DNA from: Nocardioides sp. URHA0020
GTDB taxonomy: Bacteria; Actinomycetota; Actinomycetes; Propionibacteriales; Nocardioidaceae
Reading direction: 5' to 3'
Length of the DNA: 64,000 bases
NCBI RefSeq assembly: GCF_000620705.1
Contig: NZ_KK211167.1
Location: 298,135 to 362,134 of the forward strand
Shown here: piece after piece, positions 45,803-57,114 of the stretch
Layout of the letters: each line of letters opens with the position of its first letter
How positions within the stretch are numbered: position 1 is the first letter of the stretch
Notes under the pieces: generated by a model
What the model was told of the DNA's origin: nothing
Database searches by the model: none
The model's input: the letters and a program-made list of their open reading frames with translations, nothing else
Program-made: the position numbers and the translations under genes

Positions 45803-47516
45803 GGCGATGAGGATCGGCAACTGCTCCGGCTTCTACGGCGACCGCCTGGCCGCGATGCGGCAGATGCTCGAGGGCGGCCGCGAGGACGGACAGCGCCTCG
45901 ACGTCCTGACCGGCGACTACCTCGCCGAGCTCACCATGCTGATCCTCGGCAGGGACGCCATGAAGGACCCGTCGCTGGGCTACGCCAAGACCTTCGTGCG
46001 CCAGCTCGAGGACTCGCTGGGTCTGGCGCTCGAGCAGGGCGTCAAGATCGTCAGCAACGCCGGCGGGCTCAACCCCGCCGGCCTGGCCGACCGGCTGCGC
46101 GAGGTCGCGCGGGCCCTCGGGCTCGACCCGGTGATCGCCCACGTCGAGGGCGACGACGTACGCGACCTCGGCCTGCGCGAGGGCGCCCTGACCGCCAACG
46201 CCTACCTCGGCGGCTTCGGCATCGCCGCCGCCCTGGACGCCGGCGCCGACGTGGTCGTCACCGGCCGCGTGACCGACGCCAGCCTGGTCGTCGGACCCGC
46301 GGTCGCGCACCACGGCTGGACGTCGACGTCGTACGACGAGCTCGCCGGGGCCGTCGTCGCGGGCCACGTGCTCGAGTGCGGCACCCAGGCCACCGGCGGC
46401 AACTTCTCCGGCTTCAGGACCCTGCGCCACGACGGGCTCCCGCTCGGCTTCCCGCTCGCCGAGCTCGCGGCCGACGGCTCGAGCGTGATCACCAAGAACG
46501 CCGGCACCGGCGGAGCGGTCACCGTCGACACCGTCACCGCCCAGCTGCTCTACGAGATCCAGTCGACCCGCTACCTCAACCCCGACGTCACCGCCCTCCT
46601 CGACACCGTCGAGCTGCGCGAGGTCGGCACCGACCGCGTGTCGGTCTCGGGGGTGCGCGGCGAGGCGCCGCCCGAGCGGCTCAAGGTCTGCGTCAACGAG
46701 CTCGGCGGCTTCCGCAACACCGTGGAGTTCGTGCTGACGGGGCTCGACATCGACGCCAAGGCCGACTGGGTACGCGAGCAGCTGACCCCGGCGCTGACCG
46801 CCGCCGAGGTGGCCTGGACGCGCACCGCGCTGCCGCCCGCCGACGCCGACACCGAGGAGGGCGCGTCCTGCCTGCTGCGGTGCACGGTCAAGGACGCCCG
46901 GCCCGACCCGGTCGGCCGCGCCTTCACCAGCGCCGCGGTCGAGCTCGCGCTCGCGTCGTACCCCGGCTTCACCATGACCGCCCCGCCCGCCCCGCCCGCG
47001 CCGTACGGCGTCTATCGCGCGGAGTACGTCGACCGGGCGGCCGTCACCCACACGGTCGTCCACGCGGACGGTCGTCGGGAGGTGATCGCCGACCCCACGG
47101 AGTTCGCCACCGGCGACCACCGCGACAGCCTGCGCCCCTCGCCGTACCCGGCTCCCCGCGACTCCATCACCCGCCGCGCGGCGCTCGGCTCCTTCGTGCA
47201 CGCCCGCTCCGGTGACAAGGGGGGCGATGCCAACCTGGGCCTGTGGGTGGTGCACGACGGCTCGGACAAGTACGACGCCCGCGTCACCTGGCTCACCAAG
47301 CTGATCACCGCGCGCAAGATCCGGGAGCTGGTCCCCGAGGCCGCCGATCTGGACGTCGAGGTGCACGTGCTGCCCAACCTGGGTGGCGTCAACGTGCTGA
47401 TCCGCGGCCTGCTCGGCGACGGCGTCGCCGCATCGACCCGCTTCGACCCGCAGGCCAAGGGACTCGGCGAGTGGCTGCGCTCGCGGATCGTCCACATCCA
47501 GGAGGGACTCCTATGA
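45795..47516 (+). CDS. atuA: AtuA-like acyclic terpene utilisation family protein
   Basis: A 573-residue protein of the AtuA family, needed for citronellol/geraniol catabolism in Pseudomonas but of unknown catalytic role. Signature stretches include RIGNCSGFYGDRLAAM near the start, NAGGLNPAGLAD near 92, VVVTGRVTDASLVVGP near 152 and ECGTQATGGNFSGF near 192. The C-terminal domain (ALGSFVHARSGDKGGDANLG) is the part found separately in some genomes. The GTG at 45795 overlaps the preceding gene. Its stop overlaps the dehydrogenase ATG. Confidence 0.88.
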   Translation: MAEAMRIGNCSGFYGDRLAAMRQMLEGGREDGQRLDVLTGDYLAELTMLILGRDAMKDPSLGYAKTFVRQLEDSLGLALEQGVKIVSNAGGLNPAGLADRLREVARALGLDPVIAHVEGDDVRDLGLREGALTANAYLGGFGIAAALDAGADVVVTGRVTDASLVVGPAVAHHGWTSTSYDELAGAVVAGHVLECGTQATGGNFSGFRTLRHDGLPLGFPLAELAADGSSVITKNAGTGGAVTVDTVTAQLLYEIQSTRYLNPDVTALLDTVELREVGTDRVSVSGVRGEAPPERLKVCVNELGGFRNTVEFVLTGLDIDAKADWVREQLTPALTAAEVAWTRTALPPADADTEEGASCLLRCTVKDARPDPVGRAFTSAAVELALASYPGFTMTAPPAPPAPYGVYRAEYVDRAAVTHTVVHADGRREVIADPTEFATGDHRDSLRPSPYPAPRDSITRRAALGSFVHARSGDKGGDANLGLWVVHDGSDKYDARVTWLTKLITARKIRELVPEAADLDVEVHVLPNLGGVNVLIRGLLGDGVAASTRFDPQAKGLGEWLRSRIVHIQEGLL

Positions 47517-48630
47517 GTGACCTGCGCGCCCTGGGCGCGGAGTTCGTACGTCGCGAGGTCGCGCCGCACCTGCAGGAGTGGGAGGACGCGGGCGAGATCC
47601 CCCGGTTGGTCCACCTGGCCGCGGCCAAGCAGGGGCTGCTCGGCATCTCCTTCCCCGAGGACGTCGGCGGTGAGGGCGGCGACGTCCTCGACACCGTCGA
47701 CCTGCAGGAGGGCATGTTCGAGGCCGGCGCGTCGAGCGGCTTCATGGCGGCGCTCCTCACCGGCGGCATCGCCCTCCCGCACATCGCGGCCTCCGGCGAC
47801 GCCGACCTGGTCGACCGGTTCGTGCGGCCGACGCTGGCAGGGGAGACGATCGGTGCTCTCGCGATCACCGAGCCCGGTGGCGGCTCCGACGTCGGCGCCA
47901 TCACCACGACGGCCGTGCGCGACGGCGAGCACTACGTCGTCAACGGCGCCAAGACCTTCATCACCAGCGGCGTACGCGCCGACTTCGTCACCACCGCGGT
48001 GCGCACCGGCGGCGCCGGCGCCGGCGGCGTCAGCCTCCTGGTCGTCGAGAAGGGCACGCCCGGGTTCACCGTCGACCGGTCGCTGCGCAAGATGGGCTGG
48101 CACTGCTCCGACACCGCCGAGCTGTCGTACGTCGACGTGCGCGTGCCGGTCGCCAACCTGGTCGGCGAGGAGGGGTCGGGCTTCCTGCAGATCGCGGCCC
48201 AGTTCGTGGTCGAGCGGCTCGCGCTCGCGGTGCACGCGTACGGCATCGCCGCTCGCTCGCTCGACCTGACCGCGGCGTACTGCCGTGACCGCGAGACCTT
48301 CGGCAAGCCGCTGATCAGCCGACAGGTGGTGCGCCACCAGCTGGTCGAGATGCGCCGGCAGGTCGAGGTGGCCCGCACGTACACGCGCGAGGTGGCCGGC
48401 CGGCACTCTGCCGGCGAGCAGGTCATCGCCGAGGCCTGCATGGCCAAGCAGACCGCGGTCGACTGCGCGACGTACGTCTGCGACCGGGCCGTCCAGCTGC
48501 ACGGCGGTTCCGGGTACATGCACGGGACCGAGGTCGAGCGGCACTACCGCGACGCCCGGATCCTGCCGATCGGCGGCGGGGCCAGCGACGTGCTGACGGA
48601 CCTCGCCGCGAAGCTGATGGGGTACGCCTC

Positions 48631-48634
<4 letters not shown>
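47513..48634 (+). CDS. Acyl-CoA dehydrogenase (first of operon)
   Basis: A 373-residue FAD enzyme that makes the alpha,beta-double bond in an acyl-CoA. The FAD signatures are GALAITEPGGGSDV and, near the C-terminus, QLHGGSGYMHGTEVERHYRD with IGGGASDV. The length is typical of short/branched-chain members. The substrate is likely a branched or terpenoid acyl-CoA because a carboxylase follows. Coupled by ATGA overlaps to both neighbours. Confidence 0.92.
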
Positions 48635-50255
<1,621 letters not shown>

Positions 50256-50259
<4 letters not shown>

Positions 50260-52178
50260 TCGCCCGCCTGCTGGTCGCCAACCGCGCCGAGATCGCCTCG
50301 CGCGTCTTCCGCACCTGCCGCTCGCTCGGCATCGAGACGGTGGCCGTCCACTCCGACGCCGATGCGGACCTGCCGTACGTGCGCGAGGCCGACCACGCCG
50401 TCCGGCTCCCCGGCAACGTGCCGGCCGACACCTATTTGCGTGCCGACCTCGTGATCGACGCCGCGCGCCGTACCGGTGCCGATGCGATCCATCCCGGCTA
50501 CGGCTTCCTCTCGGAGAACGCCGACTTCGCCCGCGCCGTCATCGGCGCCGGCTTGGTCTGGGTCGGCCCCGACCCGGCGTCGATCGACGCGATGGGCTCC
50601 AAGATCGAGGCCAAGCGGATCATGCGCGCGGCCGGCGTACCGACGCTCGAGGCACCCGACGAGCCGACCGAGGCCGACCTGCCGCTGCTGGTGAAGGCGT
50701 CCGCCGGTGGTGGCGGTCGCGGCATGCGCGTCGTGCGGACGCTCGCCGACCTGCCCGGCGAGATCGCGCAGGCCGAGGCGGAGGCGCTCTCGGCCTTCGG
50801 TGACGGCACCGTCTTCGTCGAGCCGTACGTCGAGCACGGGCGCCACGTCGAGGTCCAGGTCGTCGGCACCAGCGTGTACGGCGAGCGCGACTGCTCGGTG
50901 CAGCGGCGTCACCAGAAGGTGGTGGAGGAGGCACCGGCGCCCGGCCTGAGCGACCCGGTGCGTGCCGCCCTCCACGAGGCCGCGCGCAAGGCCGCCGAGG
51001 CGGTCGACTACCGCGGCGCCGGCACCGTCGAGTTCCTGTACGACGCGGCGACCGAGCGGTTCTTCTTCCTCGAGATGAACACCCGCCTCCAGGTCGAGCA
51101 CCCCGTCACCGAGCTGGTGCACGGCGTCGACCTGGTGGCGCTCCAGCTCGCCGCCGCCGAGTCGTCCGCCTCCGGCATGGTGATGGACCGGCCTCAGGCG
51201 GACGACCCGCACGGGCACGCGATCGAGGTCCGGTTGTACGCCGAGGACCCGGCCGCCGGCTACCAGCCGCAGAGCGGCGTCCTGACGGCGTTCGAGATCC
51301 CGCTGGAGGACGGCATCCGCGTGGACGCCGGCTTCGAGAGCGGCAGCGAGGTGTCGACGCACTACGACGCCATGCTGGCGAAGGTCATCGCGCACGCACC
51401 GACCCGGGAGGCCGCGGCCCGCAAGCTGGCCGGCGTGCTGAGCCGCGCGAAGATCCACGGACTGGTCACCAACCGCGACCTGCTGGTGCGGATCCTGCGC
51501 GACGAGGCCTTCCTCGCCGGCGAGGTCAGCACCGCCTTCCTCGACGGTGACCTCGCGGCCCGCTCCGCCCGGACGGCGACCACGGAGGAGCAGCTCGAGG
51601 GGCGGACCGTCCCCGAGGCCGTGGCGGCGGCGATCGCGCTGGCCGAGGCGACCCGGCAGGCCCGCACCGTCCAGCGCGGCATCCCGGTCGCCTGGCGCAA
51701 CGTCGTCTCCCAGCCGCAGCGGACCCTCTTCGAGGAGGTCAGCGTCGAGTGGTCCGGAGGCCGCGACGGCTACGTCGTCGACGGCTGCACGGTCGTGGCC
51801 GCCAGCCCCACCCGGGTGACCCTCGAGACCGACGGCGTGCGCACGACGTACGACGTGGCCGTGGTCGGTGCCGCGGTCGACGTGGACGGCCCGCACGGGC
51901 ACGTCCGGCTGACGCGGGTGCCGCGGTTCGTCGACCCGGCCGACACGGTGGCGAGCGGCAGCCTGCTCGCGCCGATGCCGGGCACCGTCGTCCGGGTCGC
52001 CGTCGAGCCGGGCCAGTCGGTGAGTGCCGGCGACCCGGTGCTCGTCCTCGAGGCCATGAAGATGCAGCACACCGTGAGCGCGCCGTACGCCGGCGTCGTG
52101 ACGGAGATCAACGTCAAGACCGGTGCGCAGGTCGCCTCCGGAGAAGTCCTCGCCGTCGTCGAAGGAGAAGAAGCATGA
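50256..52178 (+). CDS. Acyl-CoA carboxylase alpha subunit (biotin carboxylase + biotin carrier)
   Basis: A 640-residue biotin protein. Residues 1-440 are biotin carboxylase: HPGYGFLSENADFA, the ATP-grasp loop KASAGGGGRGMRVV, QRRHQKVVEEAPAP and EMNTRLQVEHPVTE. A linker leads to the C-terminal carrier domain with EAMKM at 599-603, Lys602 being biotinylated. It carboxylates biotin with ATP and bicarbonate and serves the beta subunit encoded upstream. The GTG start overlaps the beta-subunit stop, and its own stop overlaps the next ATG. Confidence 0.94.
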
Positions 52179-53344
52179 CCACCACCCACGGGTTCACCGA
52201 GAGCGACGAGCGCCAGGAGCTGCGCCGGCAGGTCGCCAGGCTGGCCGGCAAGTTCGGCCGCGACTGGTTCACCGAGCGCGCCCGGGCCGGCGAGAAGACG
52301 ACCGACCTCTGGCTCGAGATCGGCAAGAACGGCTACCTCGGCATCAACATCCCCGAGCAGTACGGCGGCGGTGGCGGCGGCATCGGCGACATCGCGGCCG
52401 TGTGCGAGGAGCTCGCCGCCCAGGGCTGCCCGCTGCTGCTGATGGTCGTCAGTCCGGCGATCTGCGGCACGATCATCAGCCGCTACGGCACCGAGGAGCA
52501 GAAGCAGCGCTGGCTCCCCGGCATCTGCGACGGCACCGGCACGATGGCCTTCGCGATCACCGAGCCCGACGCCGGCACCAACACCCACAACATCACCACC
52601 ACGGCGCGCCGCGACGGTGACGGCTGGGTGCTCAACGGCCGCAAGATCTACATCTCCGGCGTCGACGAGGCCGACAACGTGCTCGTCGTCGCTCGCACCG
52701 AGGACGCGAGGACCGGCAAGCTCAAGCCCTGCCTCTTCGTGGTGCCGACCGACGCCGACGGCTTCGAGGCGCGGTCGATCCCGATGGAGATCGTCAGCCC
52801 CGAGCTGCAGTTCCAGGTCTTCATCGACGACGTCCGGCTGCCCGCCGACGCGCTCGTGGGCGACGAGGACGGCGGCCTCGTGCAGCTCTTCGCCGGCCTC
52901 AACCCCGAGCGCATCATGGCGGCCAGCTTCTCCACCGGCCTGGCCCGCTTCGCCCTCGACAAGGCGACGGCGTACGCCAAGGAGCGCGTGGTCTTCAAGG
53001 ACGCCATCGGCGCGCACCAGGCCGTCGCGCACCCGCTGGCCCAGTCCCACATCGAGATCGAGCTGGCCCGGCTGATGACCCAGAAGGCCGCGGCCCTCTA
53101 CGACGCCGGCGACGACCTGGGCGCCGGCGAGGCCGCCAACATGGCGAAGTACGCCGCCGCCGAGGCCGCCTGCGACGCCGCCGACCGTGCCGTGCAGACC
53201 CACGGCGGCAACGGGATCACCCAGGAGTACGGCATGGCCGGACTGCTGGTCGCGACCCGCGCGGGCCGGATCGCCCCGGTCAGTCGCGAGATGATCCTCA
53301 ACTTCGTCTCCATGCACTCCCTGGGGCTGCCGAAGTCGTACTGA
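52175..53344 (+). CDS. Acyl-CoA dehydrogenase (last of operon)
   Basis: A 389-residue second acyl-CoA dehydrogenase. FAD/substrate motifs are MAFAITEPDAGTNTHNITTT, LNGRKIYISGVDEADN and QTHGGNGITQEYGM. It is only distantly similar to the operon's first dehydrogenase, so the two probably act on different intermediates. It is the last gene of the coupled series; dinB begins about 40 bases later under its own promoter. No enoyl-CoA hydratase or HMG-CoA-lyase-like gene is in the operon, so later steps must be encoded elsewhere. Confidence 0.92.
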   Translation: MTTTHGFTESDERQELRRQVARLAGKFGRDWFTERARAGEKTTDLWLEIGKNGYLGINIPEQYGGGGGGIGDIAAVCEELAAQGCPLLLMVVSPAICGTIISRYGTEEQKQRWLPGICDGTGTMAFAITEPDAGTNTHNITTTARRDGDGWVLNGRKIYISGVDEADNVLVVARTEDARTGKLKPCLFVVPTDADGFEARSIPMEIVSPELQFQVFIDDVRLPADALVGDEDGGLVQLFAGLNPERIMAASFSTGLARFALDKATAYAKERVVFKDAIGAHQAVAHPLAQSHIEIELARLMTQKAAALYDAGDDLGAGEAANMAKYAAAEAACDAADRAVQTHGGNGITQEYGMAGLLVATRAGRIAPVSREMILNFVSMHSLGLPKSY

Positions 53345-53349
53345 CGCGC

Positions 53350-53384
53350 TTGCCATGATCGAACACATGTTCGATCATGGCAGG
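53350..53384 (+). promoter_or_regulatory. LexA (SOS) box within a leaderless dinB promoter
   Basis: TCGAAC-ACAT-GTTCGA at 53359-53374 matches the actinobacterial SOS box and lies in a longer dyad with 14-bp arms (53351-53382). TTGCCA (53350-53355) and GATCAT (53373-53378) are 17 bases apart and enclose it. The GTG at 53385 lies six bases after the -10. Confidence 0.8.
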
Positions 53385-54623
53385 GTGGCGAGGATCCGGA
53401 CCAGCGAGACGGCGAGCATCCTGCACGCCGACCTGGACTCCTTCTTCGCCTCCGTCGAGCAGCGCGACGACCTGCGACTGCGCGGGCGCCCGGTGATCGT
53501 CGGCGGCGGTGTCGTGCTCGCGGCCAGCTATGAGGCCAAGGCGTACGGCGTGAAGTCGGCGATGGGCGGGCGGCAGGCGCAGCGGCTCTGCCCCGACGCG
53601 ATCGTGGTGCCGCCGCGCTTCGCGGCGTACGTCGAGGCGAGCCGCGCCGTCTTCGAGATCTTCGACGACACGACGCCGCTGGTCGAGGGCCTCTCGATCG
53701 ACGAGGCGTTCCTCGACGTCGGCGGCCTGCGCCGGCTCGTGGGCGACCCGGAGACCATCGGCGCACTGCTCCGGCGACGGGTGCGCGACGAGGTGGGCCT
53801 GCCGATCTCGGTCGGCATCGCCCGCACGAAGTACCTCGCCAAGGTCGCGAGCGCGGTCTGCAAGCCGGACGGCCTGCTGCTCGTGGCCCCGGACCGCGAG
53901 CGGGAGTTCCTGCACCCGCTGCCGGTGGAGCGGCTGTGGGGAGTCGGCGCGATCACCGCCGGCAAGCTGCACGCCGACGGCATCCGGACGATCGGTGAGC
54001 TCGCGCGCCGCGAGGAGGCGGAGCTCAGCACCGCCGTGGGCAAGGCCGCGGGGCGGCACCTGTGGGCGCTGGCCAACCTGCGAGACCCCCGCCCGGTCGA
54101 GGTCGGTCGGCGACGCAGCTCGATCGGGTCGCAGTCGGCGATCGGCCGGGCCGGCCAGCGCAAGTCCCGCCAGGACCTGGACGCCCTCCTCGCCGGGCTG
54201 GTCGACCGGGTGGCCCGGCGGCTGCGCGACGGCGAGCGGATCGGACGGACGTTCACGCTCCGGCTGCGGTTCGACGACTTCGAGCGGGCGACCCGCTCGA
54301 GCACGATCCCCCGCTCGACGGCCTCCACGGTCACCTGGCTCGAGACCGGCCGCCAGCTGCTCGACGCGGCCTGGCCGCTGATCGAGGAGCGCGGATGCAC
54401 GCTGCTCGGCATCACCATCTCCGGGCTCGGGGACGCGAGCGGTGAGGAGCAGCTCGAGCTCCCGCTCTTCGCGGCGGAGGCTGCGGCCGGGAGCCTCGAT
54501 GTCGCGCTCGACCGGGTGCGGGACAGGTTCGGCTCGAGCTCGGTCCGGCGTGCGGTCCTGGTGGGCCGGCACGTCGGGCTGGAGATGCCCACGCTGCCGG
54601 ACCCCGGCCCCGGTCCACGCTGA
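53385..54623 (+). CDS. dinB: DNA polymerase IV (Y-family, translesion)
   Basis: A 412-residue error-prone polymerase. Catalytic acids are Asp16 in ILHADLDSFFASVEQ and Asp106/Glu107 in GLSIDEAFLD. The thumb helix-hairpin-helix contains GVGAITAGKLHADGI, and the little-finger domain follows. QLELPLF at 356-362 is a beta-clamp-binding motif. ATGs at 53355 and 53367 are in frame but lie inside the SOS box; GTG 53385 is chosen because it fits a leaderless transcript. Expression should rise when LexA is cleaved after DNA damage. Confidence 0.93.
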   Translation: MARIRTSETASILHADLDSFFASVEQRDDLRLRGRPVIVGGGVVLAASYEAKAYGVKSAMGGRQAQRLCPDAIVVPPRFAAYVEASRAVFEIFDDTTPLVEGLSIDEAFLDVGGLRRLVGDPETIGALLRRRVRDEVGLPISVGIARTKYLAKVASAVCKPDGLLLVAPDREREFLHPLPVERLWGVGAITAGKLHADGIRTIGELARREEAELSTAVGKAAGRHLWALANLRDPRPVEVGRRRSSIGSQSAIGRAGQRKSRQDLDALLAGLVDRVARRLRDGERIGRTFTLRLRFDDFERATRSSTIPRSTASTVTWLETGRQLLDAAWPLIEERGCTLLGITISGLGDASGEEQLELPLFAAEAAAGSLDVALDRVRDRFGSSSVRRAVLVGRHVGLEMPTLPDPGPGPR

Positions 54624-54737
54624 CCGCCACGTCGTACGCCGACAGCCGACCTCGCTGCACCGACCAAGGCCGCGCTCACCGCCACGATCATCTGGACGCC
54701 GTGGGTCGTGCCGCCGGTGGTCGGCGTCGGACCTGAG

Positions 54738-54743
54738 TAGCGT
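54738..54743 (+). promoter_or_regulatory. Leaderless -10 element for the YihY/BrkB gene
   Basis: TAGCGT is followed by six bases and GTG at 54750. This supports that start over the GTG at 54744. The remaining 115 bases of the gap after dinB show no gene. Confidence 0.4.
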
Positions 54744-54749
54744 GTGCGT

Positions 54750-55775
54750 GTGGGCAAGGTGATCGACGGCGCCGATCGCGCCCAGCGGAGGTTCCCTCCC
54801 GTCGGATTCCCGCTCGCCGTCATCTACAAGTTCTTCGACGACCAGGGCAACTACCTCGCCGCGATCATCACCTACTACGCCTTCGTCGCGATCTTCCCGC
54901 TGCTCCTTCTCGGCTACTCGATCCTCGGCCTCCTCATCCAGGACAACGACGCGCTTCGCGAGGAGCTGATCGACTCCGCGCTGGCCCAGTTCCCGATCAT
55001 CGGCGACCAGCTCGGCCAGCCCGAGGGCCTCCAGGGGTCCACCGCGGCGATCGTGATCGGCTCCCTGGTCGCGCTGTACGGCGCGCTGGGGCTCGGCCAG
55101 GCACTGCAGAACGCGCTCAACATCGCCTGGTCCGTCCCGCGCAACAGCCGCCCCAACCCGCTGCTGCTGCGGCTCAAGAGCCTCGGCCTCCTGATGACCG
55201 CGGGGGTCGCGCTCCTGACGCTGTCGGTCGGCTCGGCACTGGCCTCCAACACCAAGGTCCTCGGCGAGACGATCACGTCCTACAGCTGGCCGATCACGGT
55301 GCTCAGCATCGTGGTCATGACCTGTGTGCTCACGGTGCTGTTCCGCTTCGGCACGTCGCGCGGCCACCGGTTCTGGGGCGCCGTGCCCGGGGCGCTGACG
55401 ACGGCGCTGCTCTGGCAGGTCCTGCAGTACGCCGGGACGGCGTACGTCACCAAGGTCGTCACCGAGACCAAGGGCATGAACCAGACCTTCGCGGTCGTCC
55501 TCGGTCTGATCGGGATCATCTACATCGCCGCGGTCATGGGCATGATCGGCATCGAGGTCAACGTGGTGCTCAACCGGCGGCTGTGGCCCCGGGCGCTGCT
55601 CACCCCGTTCACCGACCGGGTCAACCTCACCGAGGCAGACAAGCGCGCCTACACCGGCTACGCGCTAGCCCAACGGCACAAGGGCTTCGAGACCGTCGAG
55701 GTCACCTTCACCGACACCCAGAAGCTGCGGCTGGTGGAGCAGCACCCCGACGACGACGCCGATCACGCGTCGTAG
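54750..55775 (+). CDS. YihY/BrkB family inner-membrane protein
   Basis: A 341-residue protein with six membrane helices of the YihY (formerly ribonuclease BN/BrkB) family. The first helix region LAAIITYYAFVAIFPLLLLG and the later GALGLGQALQNALNIAW are characteristic. The C-terminus is charged and cytoplasmic. The function is unknown; the RNase BN name came from a misassignment. The GTG at 54750 is preferred for the -10 spacing; GTG 54744 would add two residues. Its end overlaps the convergent phosphatase gene by 13 bases. Confidence 0.87.
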   Translation: MGKVIDGADRAQRRFPPVGFPLAVIYKFFDDQGNYLAAIITYYAFVAIFPLLLLGYSILGLLIQDNDALREELIDSALAQFPIIGDQLGQPEGLQGSTAAIVIGSLVALYGALGLGQALQNALNIAWSVPRNSRPNPLLLRLKSLGLLMTAGVALLTLSVGSALASNTKVLGETITSYSWPITVLSIVVMTCVLTVLFRFGTSRGHRFWGAVPGALTTALLWQVLQYAGTAYVTKVVTETKGMNQTFAVVLGLIGIIYIAAVMGMIGIEVNVVLNRRLWPRALLTPFTDRVNLTEADKRAYTGYALAQRHKGFETVEVTFTDTQKLRLVEQHPDDDADHAS

Positions 55776-56560
55776 TCGACCAGCCGGGTGCGCAGTGCGG
55801 CGAGCAGGTCGTCGTCGAGGCCGAGCCCGTCGCGCAGGTAGCCGTCGACCGAGCCGTAGAGCTCGGTGACCGCGTCGTACGCCGTCTGCAGGTACGACGC
55901 GGCGACGACCATCGTCGGCTCGTAGACGGCCTTCTTGTCCTCGCCCAGGTGCTCGGCGATCAGGCCGAGGTACTTCTGCCGGGTGGCCGACGAGAACGTG
56001 TTGGTGAGCAGGTAGTCGGTCAGGATCGTCGCGCGGTCGACGCCGGCGATCTCGAGGAGGAGCGCGGCGGCCCACCCCGTGCGGTCCTTGCCGGCGGTGC
56101 AGTGGAAGAGCTGCGGCAGTGGTCCGGTGGCGAGCTCGGTGAGCAGCTCGGCGTACGCCGCCCGGGCCTCGGGTGCGCGGACGAACACGTCGTACACCTG
56201 GCGCATGACCCGCTCGGCCGCCGTGGAGTCCTCGAGACCGGAGACCAGCTCCATCGGGATGCCCGAGACCTCGACGTGGCGCCAGGTCGCTCCCGGCACC
56301 TCGACGTCGGGGTGCGCGTCGATCTCCATCTGGCCACGCAGGTCGTGGATGCGGGTGATGCCGAGCTCGGAGAGCGCCGTCGCGTCCGCAGAGGAGAGCT
56401 GGAGCTCGTTGGAGCGGAAGAAGACCCCCCGGCGGACGTGGCCGCCGCTCGCGACCGGGTAGCCCGACCCGGTGCCGGCGACGTCGCGGAAGTTGTCGGC
56501 GGAGGCCAGTCGGGCCAGCTCGCGCGGGGCGGTCTCGTCGGTGGTCGGCGCGTCACTCAC
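55763..56560 (-). CDS. Tyrosine-protein phosphatase (Tyr_phosphatase2/3, PtpB-like)
   Basis: A 265-residue phosphatase with the P-loop HCTAGKDRTG at 153-162 (nucleophile Cys154, Arg160). The N-terminal NFRDVAGTG motif near residue 23 and the FRSNELQLSS segment match the PtpB-like group, which can act on phosphotyrosine, phosphoserine or phosphoinositides. The GTG start lies six bases after TATGCT, fitting a leaderless transcript. It is a single gene. Confidence 0.9.
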   Translation of the reverse strand: MSDAPTTDETAPRELARLASADNFRDVAGTGSGYPVASGGHVRRGVFFRSNELQLSSADATALSELGITRIHDLRGQMEIDAHPDVEVPGATWRHVEVSGIPMELVSGLEDSTAAERVMRQVYDVFVRAPEARAAYAELLTELATGPLPQLFHCTAGKDRTGWAAALLLEIAGVDRATILTDYLLTNTFSSATRQKYLGLIAEHLGEDKKAVYEPTMVVAASYLQTAYDAVTELYGSVDGYLRDGLGLDDDLLAALRTRLVDYDA

Positions 56561-56566
56561 GCCCGC

Positions 56567-56572
56567 AGCATA
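56567..56572 (-). promoter_or_regulatory. Leaderless -10 element for the tyrosine phosphatase gene
   Basis: On the minus strand TATGCT is followed by six bases and the GTG at 56560. No Shine-Dalgarno is present. A -35 is not obvious. Confidence 0.45.
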
Positions 56573-56721
56573 GGGCTGGCACCGTTACCTCCGGTCCACC
56601 TGCGCCGCCGGTCAGCGGCGCGCGGTGGTCGGCGGGTGCGTGTACGCCGACGGCTCCGACCCCTTGGTGGTGTCGGGCGATTCCGGGACGGACCCACCCG
56701 ACATCCGCCACACTCGGCGCC

Positions 56722-57111
56722 ATGATCAAGCTCGAGCTGCTGGTGGGGATCGCGACGTTCGCGCTCTGGGTGTTCTGCCTCGTGGAGGCGATCAGCACCC
56801 CGGGCGACCGGATCCGCAACCTGCCCAAGGTCGCGTGGATCGTGCTGATCCTCTTCTTCCCGTTCGTGGGCTCCATCGCCTGGCTGGTGGCCGGTCGCCC
56901 CGACACCTCCTCCCCCCGGCGCTCGGCGTACGAACGCACCCAGCCCGACTTCCCCGAGTACGACCGCCCCGGTCGCGCCGCTGCTGTCGACCCGGAGAAG
57001 GACGCCGAGTTCTTGCGCCAGATCCGCGAGCGCGCCGACGCCCAGCGCAAGCAGTACGACGAGCAGCAGCGTCGCGCCCGCGACGAGGACGGCTCCACCC
57101 CCGAAGCCTGA
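56722..57111 (+). CDS. PLD nuclease N-terminal (PLDc_N) domain membrane protein
   Basis: A 129-residue protein. Two helices at residues about 6-24 and 40-60 frame the PLDc_N motif (RNLPKVAWIVLILFFPFVGS followed by AWLVAGRP). After residue 62 the protein is charged and probably cytoplasmic, with a Gln/Arg/Asp-rich helical end. Stand-alone PLDc_N proteins are common in actinobacteria and have no assigned role. CACACT seven bases before the ATG could be a leaderless -10. Confidence 0.82.
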   Translation: MIKLELLVGIATFALWVFCLVEAISTPGDRIRNLPKVAWIVLILFFPFVGSIAWLVAGRPDTSSPRRSAYERTQPDFPEYDRPGRAAAVDPEKDAEFLRQIRERADAQRKQYDEQQRRARDEDGSTPEA

Positions 57112-57114
57112 GGA

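Noticed and set aside
53355-53384. ATG 53355 as the dinB start
   Set aside because: It gives the longest frame but lies inside the LexA operator and upstream of the predicted transcription start; the first ten residues do not resemble Pol IV.
54624-54737. A small gene between dinB and the YihY gene
   Set aside because: No frame with a start, ribosome site and plausible composition is present in these 114 bases.
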